Assembly (NCBI RefSeq): GCF_001278075.1
Contig: NZ_CP011340.1
Coordinates: 5,825,501 to 5,889,500, forward strand
Direction of reading: 5' to 3'
Source: Streptomyces pristinaespiralis
GTDB taxonomy: Bacteria; Actinomycetota; Actinomycetes; Streptomycetales; Streptomycetaceae
Length of the DNA: 64,000 nucleotides
The position numbers were made by a program, and so were the translations under genes. Below are positions 55,452 through 64,000 of this stretch, in pieces. The notes below the pieces were generated by a model. That model saw only the letters and a list, made by a program, of their open reading frames with translations, ran no database searches and had not been told where the DNA came from. How positions within the stretch are numbered: position 1 is the first letter of the stretch; each line of letters starts with the position of its first letter.

Positions 55452-57377
55452 GTGGCAGGCAGGATCAACGATGACGACGTGAAGGCGGTCCGGGACGCGG
55501 TCCCGATCGACGCCGTCGTGTCCGAGTACCTCCAGCTGCGCAACGCCGGCGGGGGGAACCTGAAGGGCCTGTGCCCCTTCCACGACGAGAAGTCCCCTTC
55601 CTTCCAGGTCAGCCCCAGCAAGGGTCTCTTCCACTGCTTCGGCTGCCAGGAAGGCGGCGACACGATCGCCTTCGTGATGAAGATCGACCATCTCTCGTTC
55701 TCCGAGACGGTCGAGCGCCTCGCCGCCCAGGCGGGCATCACCCTGCGCTACGAGGAGGGCGGGTACAACCCCACCCATCAGCGGGGCGAGCGCATCCGGC
55801 TGGTCGAGGCCCACAAGATCGCCGCGCAGTTCTACGTGGAGCAGCTCGACGGCCCGGAGGCCGAGATCGGCCGGAAGTTCCTCGCCGAGCGCGGCTTCGA
55901 CCAGGCCGCCGCCCAGCACTTCGGCGTCGGCTACAGCCCGGCCGGCTGGGACCATCTCACCCGCTACCTGCGCGGCAAGGGGTTCAGCGACAAGGAGCTG
56001 ACCCTTTCCGGCCTTTCGCAGGAGGGCAGGCGCGGCCCCATCGACCGTTTCCGCGGCCGGCTGATGTGGCCGATCCGGGACATCACCGGGGAGGTCGTCG
56101 GGTTCGGCGCCCGCAAGCTCCGCGACGACGACAACGGCCCGAAGTACCTGAACACACCCGAGACGGCGATCTACAAGAAGTCGCAGGTGCTGTACGGCAT
56201 CGACCTCGCCAAGAAGGAGATCGCCCGTACCAGCACGGCCGTCGTCGTCGAGGGTTACACCGACGTCATGGCCTGTCACCTGGCCGGGGTCACCACCGCC
56301 ATCGCCACCTGTGGCACGTCGTTCGGCGGCGACCACATCAAGATCCTCCGGCGGCTGCTGATGGACAACGCCACCGCCGAGGTGATCTTCACCTTCGACG
56401 GCGACGCGGCCGGCCAGAAGGCCGCGCTGCGCGCCTTCGAGGACGACCAGAAGTTCGCGGCGGAGACGTCCATCGCGATCACACCCGGCGGCATGGACCC
56501 GTGCGAACTGCGGCTCGCGGAGGGCGACGAGTCGGTGCAGAAGCTCGTCGAGACGCGCACCCCGCTGTTCGAGTTCGCGATCCGGCAGATGGTGCGCCGC
56601 CACAACCTCGAGACGCCCGCGGGCCGGGCGGCGGCGCTGGACGAGGCCGCCCCGATCGTCGCCGGCATCAAGAACGTCGCCATCCAGCACGAGTCGGCCG
56701 TGCAACTGGCCGGCATCCTCGGCATCCTCGACACCCAGTTCGTCGTCAAGCGGGTCGCCCAGCTCGCCCGCTGGGCGCGCGACCGCGGCGGTGACCGGGC
56801 GGAGCGGGGCGGGCGTGGCGGCCGCGGCCAGGACCGGCCGGGCACCGCGCGCGCGTACGAGCCCCAGGCCACGACGGGGACGTCCGGTCCCGCGATCAAT
56901 CTGCGCAGCCCCGCCCACCGCACCGAACGGGAACTGCTCAAGCTGGCCCTCCAGCACCCCGAGCTGGTCTCCCCGGCCTTCGACGCCTACGGCGTCGACG
57001 AGTTCACCGCCCCGCCGTACGCCGCGGTCCGCCGGACCATCGAGGAGGCCGGCGGCGCCGAACAGGGCACCCGGGACGCCTCCGGCTATCTGGCCCGTGT
57101 CCGTGAAGCCGCCCCCGACGACACGGTGCGCGCCCTGGTCACCGAGCTCGCCGTGGAGGCCGTGCACGCCCGCACGGTCGACGAGGTGTACGCCGGGGTC
57201 CAGCTCGTCCAGGTCCGGCTGCGCGCGGTCGACCGCCGGATCCGCGACGTCCAGGGCACCATGGCCCGCCTGGGCGCGGGCGGCGACCCCGAGCGGTACG
57301 CGGCCGTGGCGAACGAACTGTGGGTGCTCCAGCAGTACGCCCAGTCGCTGCGCAACCAGGGCGCGGCCGCGCTCTGA
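55452..57377 (+). CDS. dnaG: DNA primase
   Basis: 641 residues. Synthesises RNA primers at replication forks. The N-terminal CHC2 zinc finger is readable (LCPFHDEKSPSF ... LFHCFGCQEGG). The Toprim catalytic core follows (VVVEGYTDVMACHLAG; TFDGDAAGQKAALRAF), with LMWPIRDITGEVVGFGARKL before it. The C-terminal third interacts with DnaB helicase and contains a Gly/Arg-rich linker near residue 450. GTG start, probably leaderless. Confidence 0.97.
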   Translation: MAGRINDDDVKAVRDAVPIDAVVSEYLQLRNAGGGNLKGLCPFHDEKSPSFQVSPSKGLFHCFGCQEGGDTIAFVMKIDHLSFSETVERLAAQAGITLRYEEGGYNPTHQRGERIRLVEAHKIAAQFYVEQLDGPEAEIGRKFLAERGFDQAAAQHFGVGYSPAGWDHLTRYLRGKGFSDKELTLSGLSQEGRRGPIDRFRGRLMWPIRDITGEVVGFGARKLRDDDNGPKYLNTPETAIYKKSQVLYGIDLAKKEIARTSTAVVVEGYTDVMACHLAGVTTAIATCGTSFGGDHIKILRRLLMDNATAEVIFTFDGDAAGQKAALRAFEDDQKFAAETSIAITPGGMDPCELRLAEGDESVQKLVETRTPLFEFAIRQMVRRHNLETPAGRAAALDEAAPIVAGIKNVAIQHESAVQLAGILGILDTQFVVKRVAQLARWARDRGGDRAERGGRGGRGQDRPGTARAYEPQATTGTSGPAINLRSPAHRTERELLKLALQHPELVSPAFDAYGVDEFTAPPYAAVRRTIEEAGGAEQGTRDASGYLARVREAAPDDTVRALVTELAVEAVHARTVDEVYAGVQLVQVRLRAVDRRIRDVQGTMARLGAGGDPERYAAVANELWVLQQYAQSLRNQGAAAL

Positions 57378-57416
57378 CGGCCGGCGCCCTGCCTGTGCGG
57401 CCGCCCTCCCGGTGAC

Positions 57417-58400
57417 CTACGCGGCGAACGTGGGCCCCAGCGCGGCCAGCAGCCGCCGGACGTACTGCTCCCTGCCGTCGGCGAACTGCGGGTAGTCCTG
57501 GGCGAAGTGGTCCCAGTCCAGGTACCGCAGCGAGTCCTGGAGATGCTCCAGGCGCAGCTCCTCCTGGCCGCCGGAGGGCAACTCGTTCCCGGACAGCCGG
57601 AACACCTCCTGCAGGAGGGCGTTCCCCAGCGGGCACCGTTCCGCCAGGAGTACCGCGTCGTACAGGTCCTTGCCCTGCGGATACAGGTCGTCGATCAGCC
57701 ACAACACCTTCCAGGCGAGCGACAGTTCCAGGGTCGCCGCTCGGAGCGGCACACCGCAGACGGTTCCGGACCGGGGCTCCACCGGCAGTTGCTCGTTGAA
57801 CACGAAGTCCAGCTGCACCTGTCCTGCGGGCAGGCCGGGCGCCTGCCACGGCAGCACCATACGGCGGCCCGGCACCCGCTCGTACGTCCAGATGTACTCG
57901 GACTCCGCGCCGGCGGCGTCGATGACCGGCCCGTCCCCGTGCCCCTCCGTACCGCGCTGCGCCGCCGACGCGATCTCGTCGAGCATCGTGGTGGTGCGCT
58001 CCTCCTCGATGCGCCAGTCCGCGGGGACGACGACGAAGTCGAGGTCCTTCGGCTCCCGCGCGGCGTCCCCGAACCGGTCCGCCAGCAGCATGCTGCCGCG
58101 CAGCACCAGCGAATCGCCCCACCCCGAAGCGGAGACCGCGGTGACGACGCTCTCCAGCGCGCGCCGCCGCGCCGCCCGCCAGGCGGGGCGCAGCTCTTCG
58201 GCCACCACGGAGTCGGCGGGACGGTACGCGCTGTCGAAGTGCTTCAGGGCCGGGTCGAACAACCGGTGCCTGGACGCGCCGGGCCCCACGCCCGCGTGCA
58301 GCGTGCGCGGCAGCTCCGTCCGACGGCGCCGGCGCTCCTCGTCCGGCTCCGCCGGGTCGTCGGGACCGCCCGGAATCGTCGGCTCCCACTTCGTGTTCAT
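57417..58400 (-). CDS. nucleotidyltransferase, AbiEii/AbiGii-toxin-like
   Basis: 327 residues. The core LVLRGSMLLADRFGDAAREPKDLDFVVV has the nucleotidyltransferase pattern hGS...DxD. A later LAWKVLWLIDDLYPQGKDLYDAVLL matches the AbiEii family segment with conserved K and D. Such proteins transfer nucleotides to tRNA or proteins and often act as toxins. The ATG at 58400 overlaps the stop of the 204-aa gene upstream (ATGA), so the two are co-translated. There is no AbiEi antitoxin-like gene. Function here is an inference. Confidence 0.7.
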   Translation of the reverse strand: MNTKWEPTIPGGPDDPAEPDEERRRRRTELPRTLHAGVGPGASRHRLFDPALKHFDSAYRPADSVVAEELRPAWRAARRRALESVVTAVSASGWGDSLVLRGSMLLADRFGDAAREPKDLDFVVVPADWRIEEERTTTMLDEIASAAQRGTEGHGDGPVIDAAGAESEYIWTYERVPGRRMVLPWQAPGLPAGQVQLDFVFNEQLPVEPRSGTVCGVPLRAATLELSLAWKVLWLIDDLYPQGKDLYDAVLLAERCPLGNALLQEVFRLSGNELPSGGQEELRLEHLQDSLRYLDWDHFAQDYPQFADGREQYVRRLLAALGPTFAA

Positions 58401-59011
58401 CGCCCCGCCCCCTCGTCGATCCAACCGTCGTCCACCGACAGGTCGCTGTCGTACAGCACGAACTCGCGCTCCTCACCGAGGACGTCGAACCCCTCGGCGG
58501 TCAACTCCGCGACCAGCGCGTCACATGCCGCGCCCGCCTCCTCGGCCGGGACGCCGCGGCGGCGCTGCGTCACGAACCGTTCGTGCCGGCCGCCCGACGC
58601 CACCCGGCGCGCGTTCCACGACAGATGGGCGCCGTGACGCACCGCCAGGGCCGTCAGCGCCTCGCGGTCGAAGTCCTCCTCGAGCAGCAGCTTGAGATGG
58701 TGCTCGAAGTAGCCGCCCTCCGCGGTGCGGACCTCCGGTGACCACGGCGTCGTCTCTATCTTCACCCGCACCGGTTCGAAACCGCCGGACCGCAACCGCG
58801 CCACCAGCCGCTCGGCGGCCGCCCGTTGGGAGGCCAGGTCCTCGGCGCCCCGCAGGGTCAGCATCGGCTGGGACACCATCCGGCCCCGGGCGAGCACGAT
58901 GTGCGTCACCTTCAGGCCGGCGGCGCCCGCCCACGAGTCCAGCCCGGCGCGCGCCGCGTCGTCCGTACAGCGCACCGTCACATGGGTCTCGTACTCGCAC
59001 AGCCTGTTCAC
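58397..59011 (-). CDS. unknown protein coupled to the AbiEii-like gene
   Basis: 204 residues from the GTG at 59011, which follows GGGAG. Soluble, with CEYETHVTVRCTDDAARAGLDSWAG at the start and KVTHIVLARGRMVSQPML in the first half, then a charged region (GGRHERFVTQRRRGV). I do not recognise a domain. The four-base overlap with the nucleotidyltransferase suggests that it is a partner, possibly an antitoxin or substrate adaptor, but the sequence alone does not show this. Confidence 0.7.
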   Translation of the reverse strand: MNRLCEYETHVTVRCTDDAARAGLDSWAGAAGLKVTHIVLARGRMVSQPMLTLRGAEDLASQRAAAERLVARLRSGGFEPVRVKIETTPWSPEVRTAEGGYFEHHLKLLLEEDFDREALTALAVRHGAHLSWNARRVASGGRHERFVTQRRRGVPAEEAGAACDALVAELTAEGFDVLGEEREFVLYDSDLSVDDGWIDEGAGR

Positions 59012-59201
59012 CGGCGCAGTCTCCCAAAGAGGACGAGCGCCCGGCATCCGAGTAACCGGGCGGTCACGCACGGGTCTCAAAAAGTCGTCGCACGCCCCTC
59101 GTGGCGGTGATGTGTCGTACCCCACACTGGGTGGCGGTGCCTGAGCCCTCGGAGCTGCCCCCCGCCCCCCGACCGGCAGCGATCACCCTGGAGGTCGCCC
59201 C

Positions 59202-60302
59202 GTGCAGACCCAGACCCTGACCGAGACCCATACCGACGCCGTCGCGGCAGTCCTCGCGACCGCGGTCGAGCAGGTGCCCGCGCAGGGCCTGCCCGCCGGG
59301 CACCCCGACGCCCTGCCGGGCAGTCTGATCGAGGAGGCGGTCGAGCCTCCGGAGCCCCCTCGGCGCACCGGACGCGGCGCGGACACCGGCGGCCCGACCT
59401 CCGACCTGTTCCGCCAGTACCTGCGGGAGATCGGCCGCATCCCGCTGCTGACCGCCGCGGAGGAGGTCGAACTCGCCCGCCGGGTCGAGGCCGGTCTCTT
59501 CGCGGAGGAGAAGCTGGCGAACACCCCGGACCCCGACTCGCAACTGGCCGTCGACCTCGACCGCCTCGTCGTCATGGGACGCATGGCCAAACGGCGTCTC
59601 ATCGAGGCGAACCTCCGCCTCGTCGTCTCCGTCGCCAAACGGTACGTCGGCCGCGGCCTGACCATGCTCGACCTCGTCCAGGAGGGCAATCTCGGCCTGA
59701 TCAGGGCGGTGGAGAAGTTCGACTACGCCCGTGGCTACAAGTTCTCGACGTACGCGACCTGGTGGATCCGCCAGGCCATGTCCCGCGCCCTCGCCGACCA
59801 GGCCCGCACCATCCGGGTGCCCGTCCACGTCGTCGAACTGATCAACCGGGTGGTGCGGGTCCAGCGCCGGATGCTCCAGGAACGGGGCTACGAGCCCACC
59901 CCGGAAGAGGTCGCCACCCACCTCGAACTGACCTCGGAACGGGTCAGCGAGGTACTGAGGCTGGCCCAGGAGCCGGTGTCCCTGCACGCCCCGGTGGGCG
60001 AGGAGGACGACGTCGCGCTCGGCGACCTCATCGAGGACGGCGACGCGGCGTCCCCGGTCGAGTCCGCCGCGTTCCTGCTGCTGCGCGAACACCTGGACGC
60101 GGTGCTGTCCACGCTGGGCGAGCGCGAACGCAAGGTGGTCCAGCTCCGCTACGGCCTGGACGACGGCCGCCCGCGCACGCTCGAGGAGATCGGCCGCCTG
60201 TTCGGCGTCACCCGCGAACGCATCCGCCAGATCGAGTCGAAGACCCTCAACAAACTCCGCGACCACGCGTTCGCGGACCAACTCCGCGGCTACCTCGACT
60301 GA
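59202..60302 (+). CDS. hrdA: RNA polymerase sigma factor HrdA (group 2)
   Basis: 366 residues. Region 1.2 onward is complete: [22 protein letters not shown] (1.2), [62 protein letters not shown] (region 2), and region 4.2 [28 protein letters not shown]. The long acidic region 1.1/NCR of HrdB is lacking, so it is a group 2 factor. Its place next to the ABC pair and dnaG agrees with HrdA of S. coelicolor. GTG at 59202 after GGAGG. Confidence 0.9.
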   Translation: MQTQTLTETHTDAVAAVLATAVEQVPAQGLPAGHPDALPGSLIEEAVEPPEPPRRTGRGADTGGPTSDLFRQYLREIGRIPLLTAAEEVELARRVEAGLFAEEKLANTPDPDSQLAVDLDRLVVMGRMAKRRLIEANLRLVVSVAKRYVGRGLTMLDLVQEGNLGLIRAVEKFDYARGYKFSTYATWWIRQAMSRALADQARTIRVPVHVVELINRVVRVQRRMLQERGYEPTPEEVATHLELTSERVSEVLRLAQEPVSLHAPVGEEDDVALGDLIEDGDAASPVESAAFLLLREHLDAVLSTLGERERKVVQLRYGLDDGRPRTLEEIGRLFGVTRERIRQIESKTLNKLRDHAFADQLRGYLD

Positions 60303-60359
60303 CGACACCTCCACCCCCGGCCCCCACCTGACGCGGCCCGTTCCCCCGCCCCGGCCCCC

Positions 60360-61200
60360 GGCCTTCGCCGGACCGGTGTCGCGTCCGGCGTACGCGGGCT
60401 CTGCCCAGCCCCGGTGCCGCCGTCCGCGGTACCCGCACACCGCCCGGACCCGTGCGCCGCCTTCGGCGTGTCCGTCAGCGCCGGGATCGCCGCTGCGGGG
60501 AGGCAGTTTCGGCGTTGCTGGGGGTGCCTCCCACGGCTGCCGGGCCGGGTTCCCCCACGCCGCCAGGCGAAGCGGGCGCAGAGCCCGCACCCCCGCGCGC
60601 GGCACGGTGCCGCACTCCGCCCGGACCCGTGCCGCCTTCGGCGTGTCCGTCAGCGCCGGGATCGCCGCTGTGGGGAGGCAGGTTCGGCGTTGCTGGGGCG
60701 CCTCCCACGGCCGCCGGGCCGGGTTCCCCACGCCGCCAGGCGAAGCGGGCGCAGCCCCCGCGCGAGGCGCGGTGCCGCACTCCGCCCGGACCCGTCTGCC
60801 GCCTTCGGCGTGTCTGTCAGCGCCAGGATTGCCGCTACGGGCAGGCAGTTTCGGCCTCGCTGGGGGTGCCTCCCACGGCCGCCGGGCCGTAGGAGGAGTT
60901 CGAGGCGGGGGTCCCCCTACGCCGCCAGGCGAAGCGGGCGCAGCCCCCGCACCCCCGCACGCGGCGCGGTGCCGGGCTCAACCCGGACCCGTGCCGCCTT
61001 CGGCGTGTCCGTCAGCGCCCGGGATTGCCGCTGTGGGCAGGCAGGTTCAGCCTCGCCGGTGGTTGAGGCGCCGGGGTCCGGTGGGGGTCCCCACGCCGCC
61101 AGGCGCAGCGGGCGGAGCCCCGGAACACCGCGCGGAGCGCGGGGCCGGGGCCGGGGCCGGGCGGAGCCCGGTTCGGGAAGGGGCGGGGTGGGGGAAAGGC
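60360..61200. repeat. array of imperfect 170-195-bp GC-rich repeats
   Basis: The word GCCTTCGGCGTGTC recurs near 60459, 60634, 60801 and 60996. Each occurrence is followed in order by GTCAGCGCC..GGAT, a GGCAG..TTC segment, a GGTGCCTCCCACGG-type module and CCACGCCGCCAGGCG (60551, 60726, 60917, 61085). Spacings are about 175, 167 and 195 bp. The last unit degenerates into CCGGGGCC repeats and an inverted copy of a motif near 5390 (CCGAACCGGGC). No gene is supported. The region fills the gap between hrdA and the convergent ABC gene. Confidence 0.82.
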
Positions 61201-61221
61201 CCCCGGCAGGGGACCCACCCG

Positions 61222-63144
61222 TCACTCCACCTCGACCACCGCCTGCGCGAACTGCGCCGAATACAGCCGCGCATACGCCCCGTCCGCCGCCAACAGCTCC
61301 TCGTGCGTGCCCTGTTCGACGATCGACCCGTCCTCCATCACCAGGATCACGTCCGCGTCCCGGATGGTGGAGAGCCGGTGCGCGATCACGAAGCTCGTCC
61401 GCCCGTGCGCGAGCCGCGCCATCGCCTTCTGGATCAGCACCTCCGTGCGGGTGTCGACGGAGCTCGTCGCCTCGTCCAGCACCAGGATCACCGGATCGGA
61501 GAGGAACGCCCGCGCGATGGTGATCAGCTGCTTCTCGCCCGCGCTGACGCCCGAACCCTCGTCGTCGATGACGGTGTCGTAGCCGTCGGGCAGCGTGCGG
61601 ATGAAACGGTCGGCGTGCGCGGCCCGCGCCGCCTCCTCGATCTCCTCGCGAGTGACCTCCCGGGAGGCGCCGTACGCGATGTTCTCCGCGATCGTGCCCC
61701 CGAACAGCCAGGTGTCCTGGAGCACCATCCCTATCCCGGAACGCAGGTCCTCGCGGGACATCTTGGCGATGTCGACGCCGTCGAGCGCGATCCGCCCGCC
61801 GGTCACCTCGTAGAACCGCATCAGCAGGTTGACCAGCGTGGTCTTGCCCGCACCGGTCGGCCCGACGATCGCGACGGTGTGACCCGGCTCCACGGCGAGG
61901 GACAGGTCCTCGATCAGCGGCTTGTCGGGGTCGTAGCGGAACGACACCTTCTCCAGCGAGACCTCGCCGCGGGGCCGCTCGAGCTGTTCCGCGGACGGGG
62001 CGTCCGACTCCTGCTCCTCGGCGTCCAGCAGCTCGAAGATCCGCTCGGCGGACGCGACGCCCGACTGCACCAGGTTCGCCATCGACGCGACCTGGGTCAG
62101 CGGCATCGAGAACTGCCGCGAGTACTGGATGAACGCCTGCACATCACCGATCGACAGCGAACCGGACGCGACCCGCAGTCCGCCGACGACCGCCACCAGT
62201 ACGTAGTTCAGGTTGGAGATGAAGAACATCAGCGGCTGCATCATGCCGCTGTTGAACTGCGCCTTGAACCCGGCCTCGTACAGCGCCTCGTTCTGCTCGG
62301 CGAAGCCCTGCGCCGACTCCTCCTGGCGGCCGAAGACCTTCACCAGCGAGTGGCCGGTGTACATCTCCTCGATATGGGCGTTGAGCGCGCCCGTCGACTT
62401 CCACTGCGCCACGAACTGCGGCTGCGACCGCTTGCCGACCTTCGCCGCCACGAAGACGGACACGGGCACCGTCACCAAGGCGACCAGCGCCAGCAGCGGC
62501 GAGATCCAGAACATCATCGCCAGCACACCGATGATGGTGAGCAGCGAGTTGATCATCTGACCCATCGTCTGCTGCAGGGTCTGCGAGATGTTGTCGATGT
62601 CGTTGGTGGCCCGGCTGAGCACCTCGCCGCGCTTGGCCCGGTCGAAGTACGACAGCGGCAGCCGCGACAGCTTCGCCTGCACGTCCTCGCGCATCCGGTA
62701 CACGGTGCGGTTGATGACGGTGATCGACAGCCGTGTCGCCACCAGCATCGTCAGCCCGGCGGCGACGAACACCGCCAGGGCCAGCAGCAGGACCTCGCCG
62801 ACGGCGTTGAAGTCGATGCCCTCGCCCGGGACGAAGTCCACACCGGAGAGCATGTCCGCGAGGCCGTCGTCGCCGCTTCGCCGCATGCCCTCCAGGGCCT
62901 GTTCCTTGGAGGTGCCCTCCGGCATCTGCCGGCCGACGATCCCGGCGAAGATCAGGTCGGTCGCCCGGCCGAGGATCTTCGGCCCGACCACCGCGAAGGC
63001 GACGCTCAGCACCCCGGCCGCGAGCATCACCCACAGCGTCGCCCGCTCGGGCGCGAGCTGCCGCAGCAGCCGCTTGCCCGAGCCCTTGAAGTCCATCGAT
63101 CGCTCGACGGGACCCGTCATCATCCGTCCACCCGGCCCGCTCAT
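61222..63144 (-). CDS. ABC exporter half-transporter (catalytic Glu subunit), second pair
   Basis: 640 residues. Six helices precede the ATPase: Walker A GPTGAGKTTLVNLL, non-canonical signature GVSAGEKQLITIARAF, Walker B ILVLDEATSSVD. The sequence is closely similar to the gene at 44283 along its length (for example DVQAFIQYS, MVLQDTWLFGGTIAENIAYG), so the two are paralogues. The ATG at 63144 overlaps the stop of its partner. Function: the active-site half of a heterodimeric exporter; substrate unknown. Confidence 0.92.
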   Translation of the reverse strand: MSGPGGRMMTGPVERSMDFKGSGKRLLRQLAPERATLWVMLAAGVLSVAFAVVGPKILGRATDLIFAGIVGRQMPEGTSKEQALEGMRRSGDDGLADMLSGVDFVPGEGIDFNAVGEVLLLALAVFVAAGLTMLVATRLSITVINRTVYRMREDVQAKLSRLPLSYFDRAKRGEVLSRATNDIDNISQTLQQTMGQMINSLLTIIGVLAMMFWISPLLALVALVTVPVSVFVAAKVGKRSQPQFVAQWKSTGALNAHIEEMYTGHSLVKVFGRQEESAQGFAEQNEALYEAGFKAQFNSGMMQPLMFFISNLNYVLVAVVGGLRVASGSLSIGDVQAFIQYSRQFSMPLTQVASMANLVQSGVASAERIFELLDAEEQESDAPSAEQLERPRGEVSLEKVSFRYDPDKPLIEDLSLAVEPGHTVAIVGPTGAGKTTLVNLLMRFYEVTGGRIALDGVDIAKMSREDLRSGIGMVLQDTWLFGGTIAENIAYGASREVTREEIEEAARAAHADRFIRTLPDGYDTVIDDEGSGVSAGEKQLITIARAFLSDPVILVLDEATSSVDTRTEVLIQKAMARLAHGRTSFVIAHRLSTIRDADVILVMEDGSIVEQGTHEELLAADGAYARLYSAQFAQAVVEVE

Positions 63145-64000
63145 GCGGCTTCAGCCTCCGTCAGCTGCGAGAGCACGATCTCTCGGTACGTCTCATTGCC
63201 CTCCATCAGCTCGTGATGGCTGCCCGCCCCCACGACCCGGCCCTCGTCGAGGACCACGATCCGGTCCGCGTCACGGATCGTCGACACCCGCTGGGCGACG
63301 ATCACGACCGTCGCCCCCGACGTCTCGCGGGCGAGCGCCTCGCGCAGCGCCGCGTCCGTGGCGTAGTCGAGTGCCGAGAACGAATCGTCGAAAAGATAGA
63401 TCTCCGGCCGCTGCACCAGGGTCCTCGCGATCGCGAGCCGCTGGCGCTGTCCGCCGGACACGTTCGTGCCGCCCTGGGCGATGGGGGCGTTGAGCCCGCC
63501 CTCCAGCCCGCGCACGAAGTCGGCCGCCTGCGCCGTCTCGAGCGCCTGCCACAGTTCCTCGTCGCTCGCGTCGGGCTTCCCGTAGCGGAGGTTGGTCGCC
63601 ACGGTCCCGGAGAAGAGGTACGGCTTCTGCGGCACGAGCCCCACGGTCCTCGCCATCAGCGCCGGCTCGAGCTCCCGCACGTCGACCCCGTCGACGAGGA
63701 CCTCGCCGCCCGTGACGTCGAACAGTCGCGGCACCAGGCCGAGCAGGGTCGACTTGCCGCTGCCCGTGGAGCCGATGATCGCGGTCGTCTCGCCCGGGCG
63801 TGCCACCAGGTCGATGCCCCGCAGCACCGGCTCCTCGGCCCCCGGGTAGCGGAAGTCGACGCCCCGCACCTCCAGCCGGCCTCGGCCGCGCAGCTCCGTC
63901 ACCGGTGCGAGCGGCGGCACCACGCTCGAGTCGGTGTCCAGCACCTCCTGGATGCGCTCGGCACACACCTCGGCGCGCGGCACCATCATGAACATGAAGG
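63141..64000 (-). CDS. ABC exporter half-transporter (degenerate site), truncated by window end
   Basis: The C-terminal 286 residues are present; the frame runs off the right edge. Walker A GSTGSGKSTLLGL, Q-loop LVPQKPYLFSG, signature NVSGGQRQRLAIARTL, Walker B IYLFDDSFSALD (Asp in place of catalytic Glu). The membrane-to-ATPase linker PRAEVCAERIQEVLDT mirrors the first pair. Upstream gene of the pair with 61222 (ATGA overlap). The start and membrane domain lie beyond the window. Confidence 0.9.
   Translation of the reverse strand, partial: FMFMMVPRAEVCAERIQEVLDTDSSVVPPLAPVTELRGRGRLEVRGVDFRYPGAEEPVLRGIDLVARPGETTAIIGSTGSGKSTLLGLVPRLFDVTGGEVLVDGVDVRELEPALMARTVGLVPQKPYLFSGTVATNLRYGKPDASDEELWQALETAQAADFVRGLEGGLNAPIAQGGTNVSGGQRQRLAIARTLVQRPEIYLFDDSFSALDYATDAALREALARETSGATVVIVAQRVSTIRDADRIVVLDEGRVVGAGSHHELMEGNETYREIVLSQLTEAEAA

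Noticed and set aside
60360..61200. CRISPR array
   Set aside because: Units are long (170-195 bp), imperfect and modular, with no short identical repeats separated by unique spacers and no cas genes nearby.
60376..63216. 946-codon forward frame spanning the repeat array and running antisense to the ABC gene
   Set aside because: Its first part is repeat DNA with Pro/Arg-rich composition, and the remainder shadows the ABC exporter on the other strand.

Overview
The window is chromosomal DNA of a Streptomyces-type actinomycete. The evidence is very high GC with strongly GC-biased third codon positions, GTG starts, GGAGG-type ribosome binding sites, several probable leaderless genes, actinobacterial versions of LeuA, GlyS, HrdA and DusB, and a gene order (leuA ... 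recO-uppS ... zur/znu ... glyS ... ppdK ... nirBD ... nasA ... dgt-dnaG ... hrdA) that matches what I remember of the Streptomyces coelicolor core chromosome. I saw no rRNA, tRNA, CRISPR array or prophage.

Layout. 1-9.9 kb: leuA behind a leucine-rich leader peptide, a TerB-like gene, an MMPL exporter behind a perfect 16-bp palindrome, a DesK/NarL-type two-component pair, a secreted trypsin-like protease, and a ferredoxin-NADP reductase with a possible iron box. 10.5-13.4 kb: two tiny coupled ORFs, recO, uppS and a YcxB-like membrane protein. 13.3-19.1 kb: a small two-helix membrane protein gene cut in two by a 5.4-kb composite transposon. The transposon is bounded by two related IS5-family copies in the same orientation. 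It carries AT-richer cargo: a secreted protein, a frameshifted membrane/coiled-coil gene, a PD-(D/E)XK-like nuclease, and an EVE-domain gene truncated by the right IS. 19.2-22.4 kb: a Zur-controlled znuACB-zur operon. 22.6-33.9 kb: glyS, small conserved proteins, an MFS exporter, dusB, ppdK, an ArsR-like regulator tail-overlapping a PhoX-type phosphatase with a PHO-box-like repeat, and a VOC protein. 34-38.3 kb: assimilatory nitrite reductase operon with a four-element GlnR box. 38.4-46.1 kb: a TSUP transporter, two MarR regulators, a class F sortase with a surface protein, and a SoxR-box-controlled FMN reductase followed by a heterodimeric ABC exporter. 46.2-60.3 kb: cutA, a gamma-glutamylcyclotransferase-like gene, nitrate reductase nasA, cbiX, dgt, dnaG, an AbiEii-like nucleotidyltransferase coupled to an unknown gene, and hrdA. 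60.3-61.2 kb: an array of imperfect 170-195-bp repeats. 61.2 kb to the end: a second heterodimeric ABC exporter, running off the window.

Functional themes. Nitrate to ammonium: NasA, NirB/NirD, a stand-alone flavin reductase and a sirohydrochlorin chelatase (siroheme for NirB), with GlnR-like sites upstream of the two reductase transcription units. Metal homeostasis: Zur/Znu, the iron box at fpr, and CutA. Redox and drug stress: a SoxR box ahead of FMN reductase and exporter. The most unusual segment is the composite transposon. Removing it restores a 111-codon ORF exactly, and its cargo looks like the remains of a modified-DNA restriction or defence module. All database-type statements below are from family knowledge and motif reading only; no search was run.
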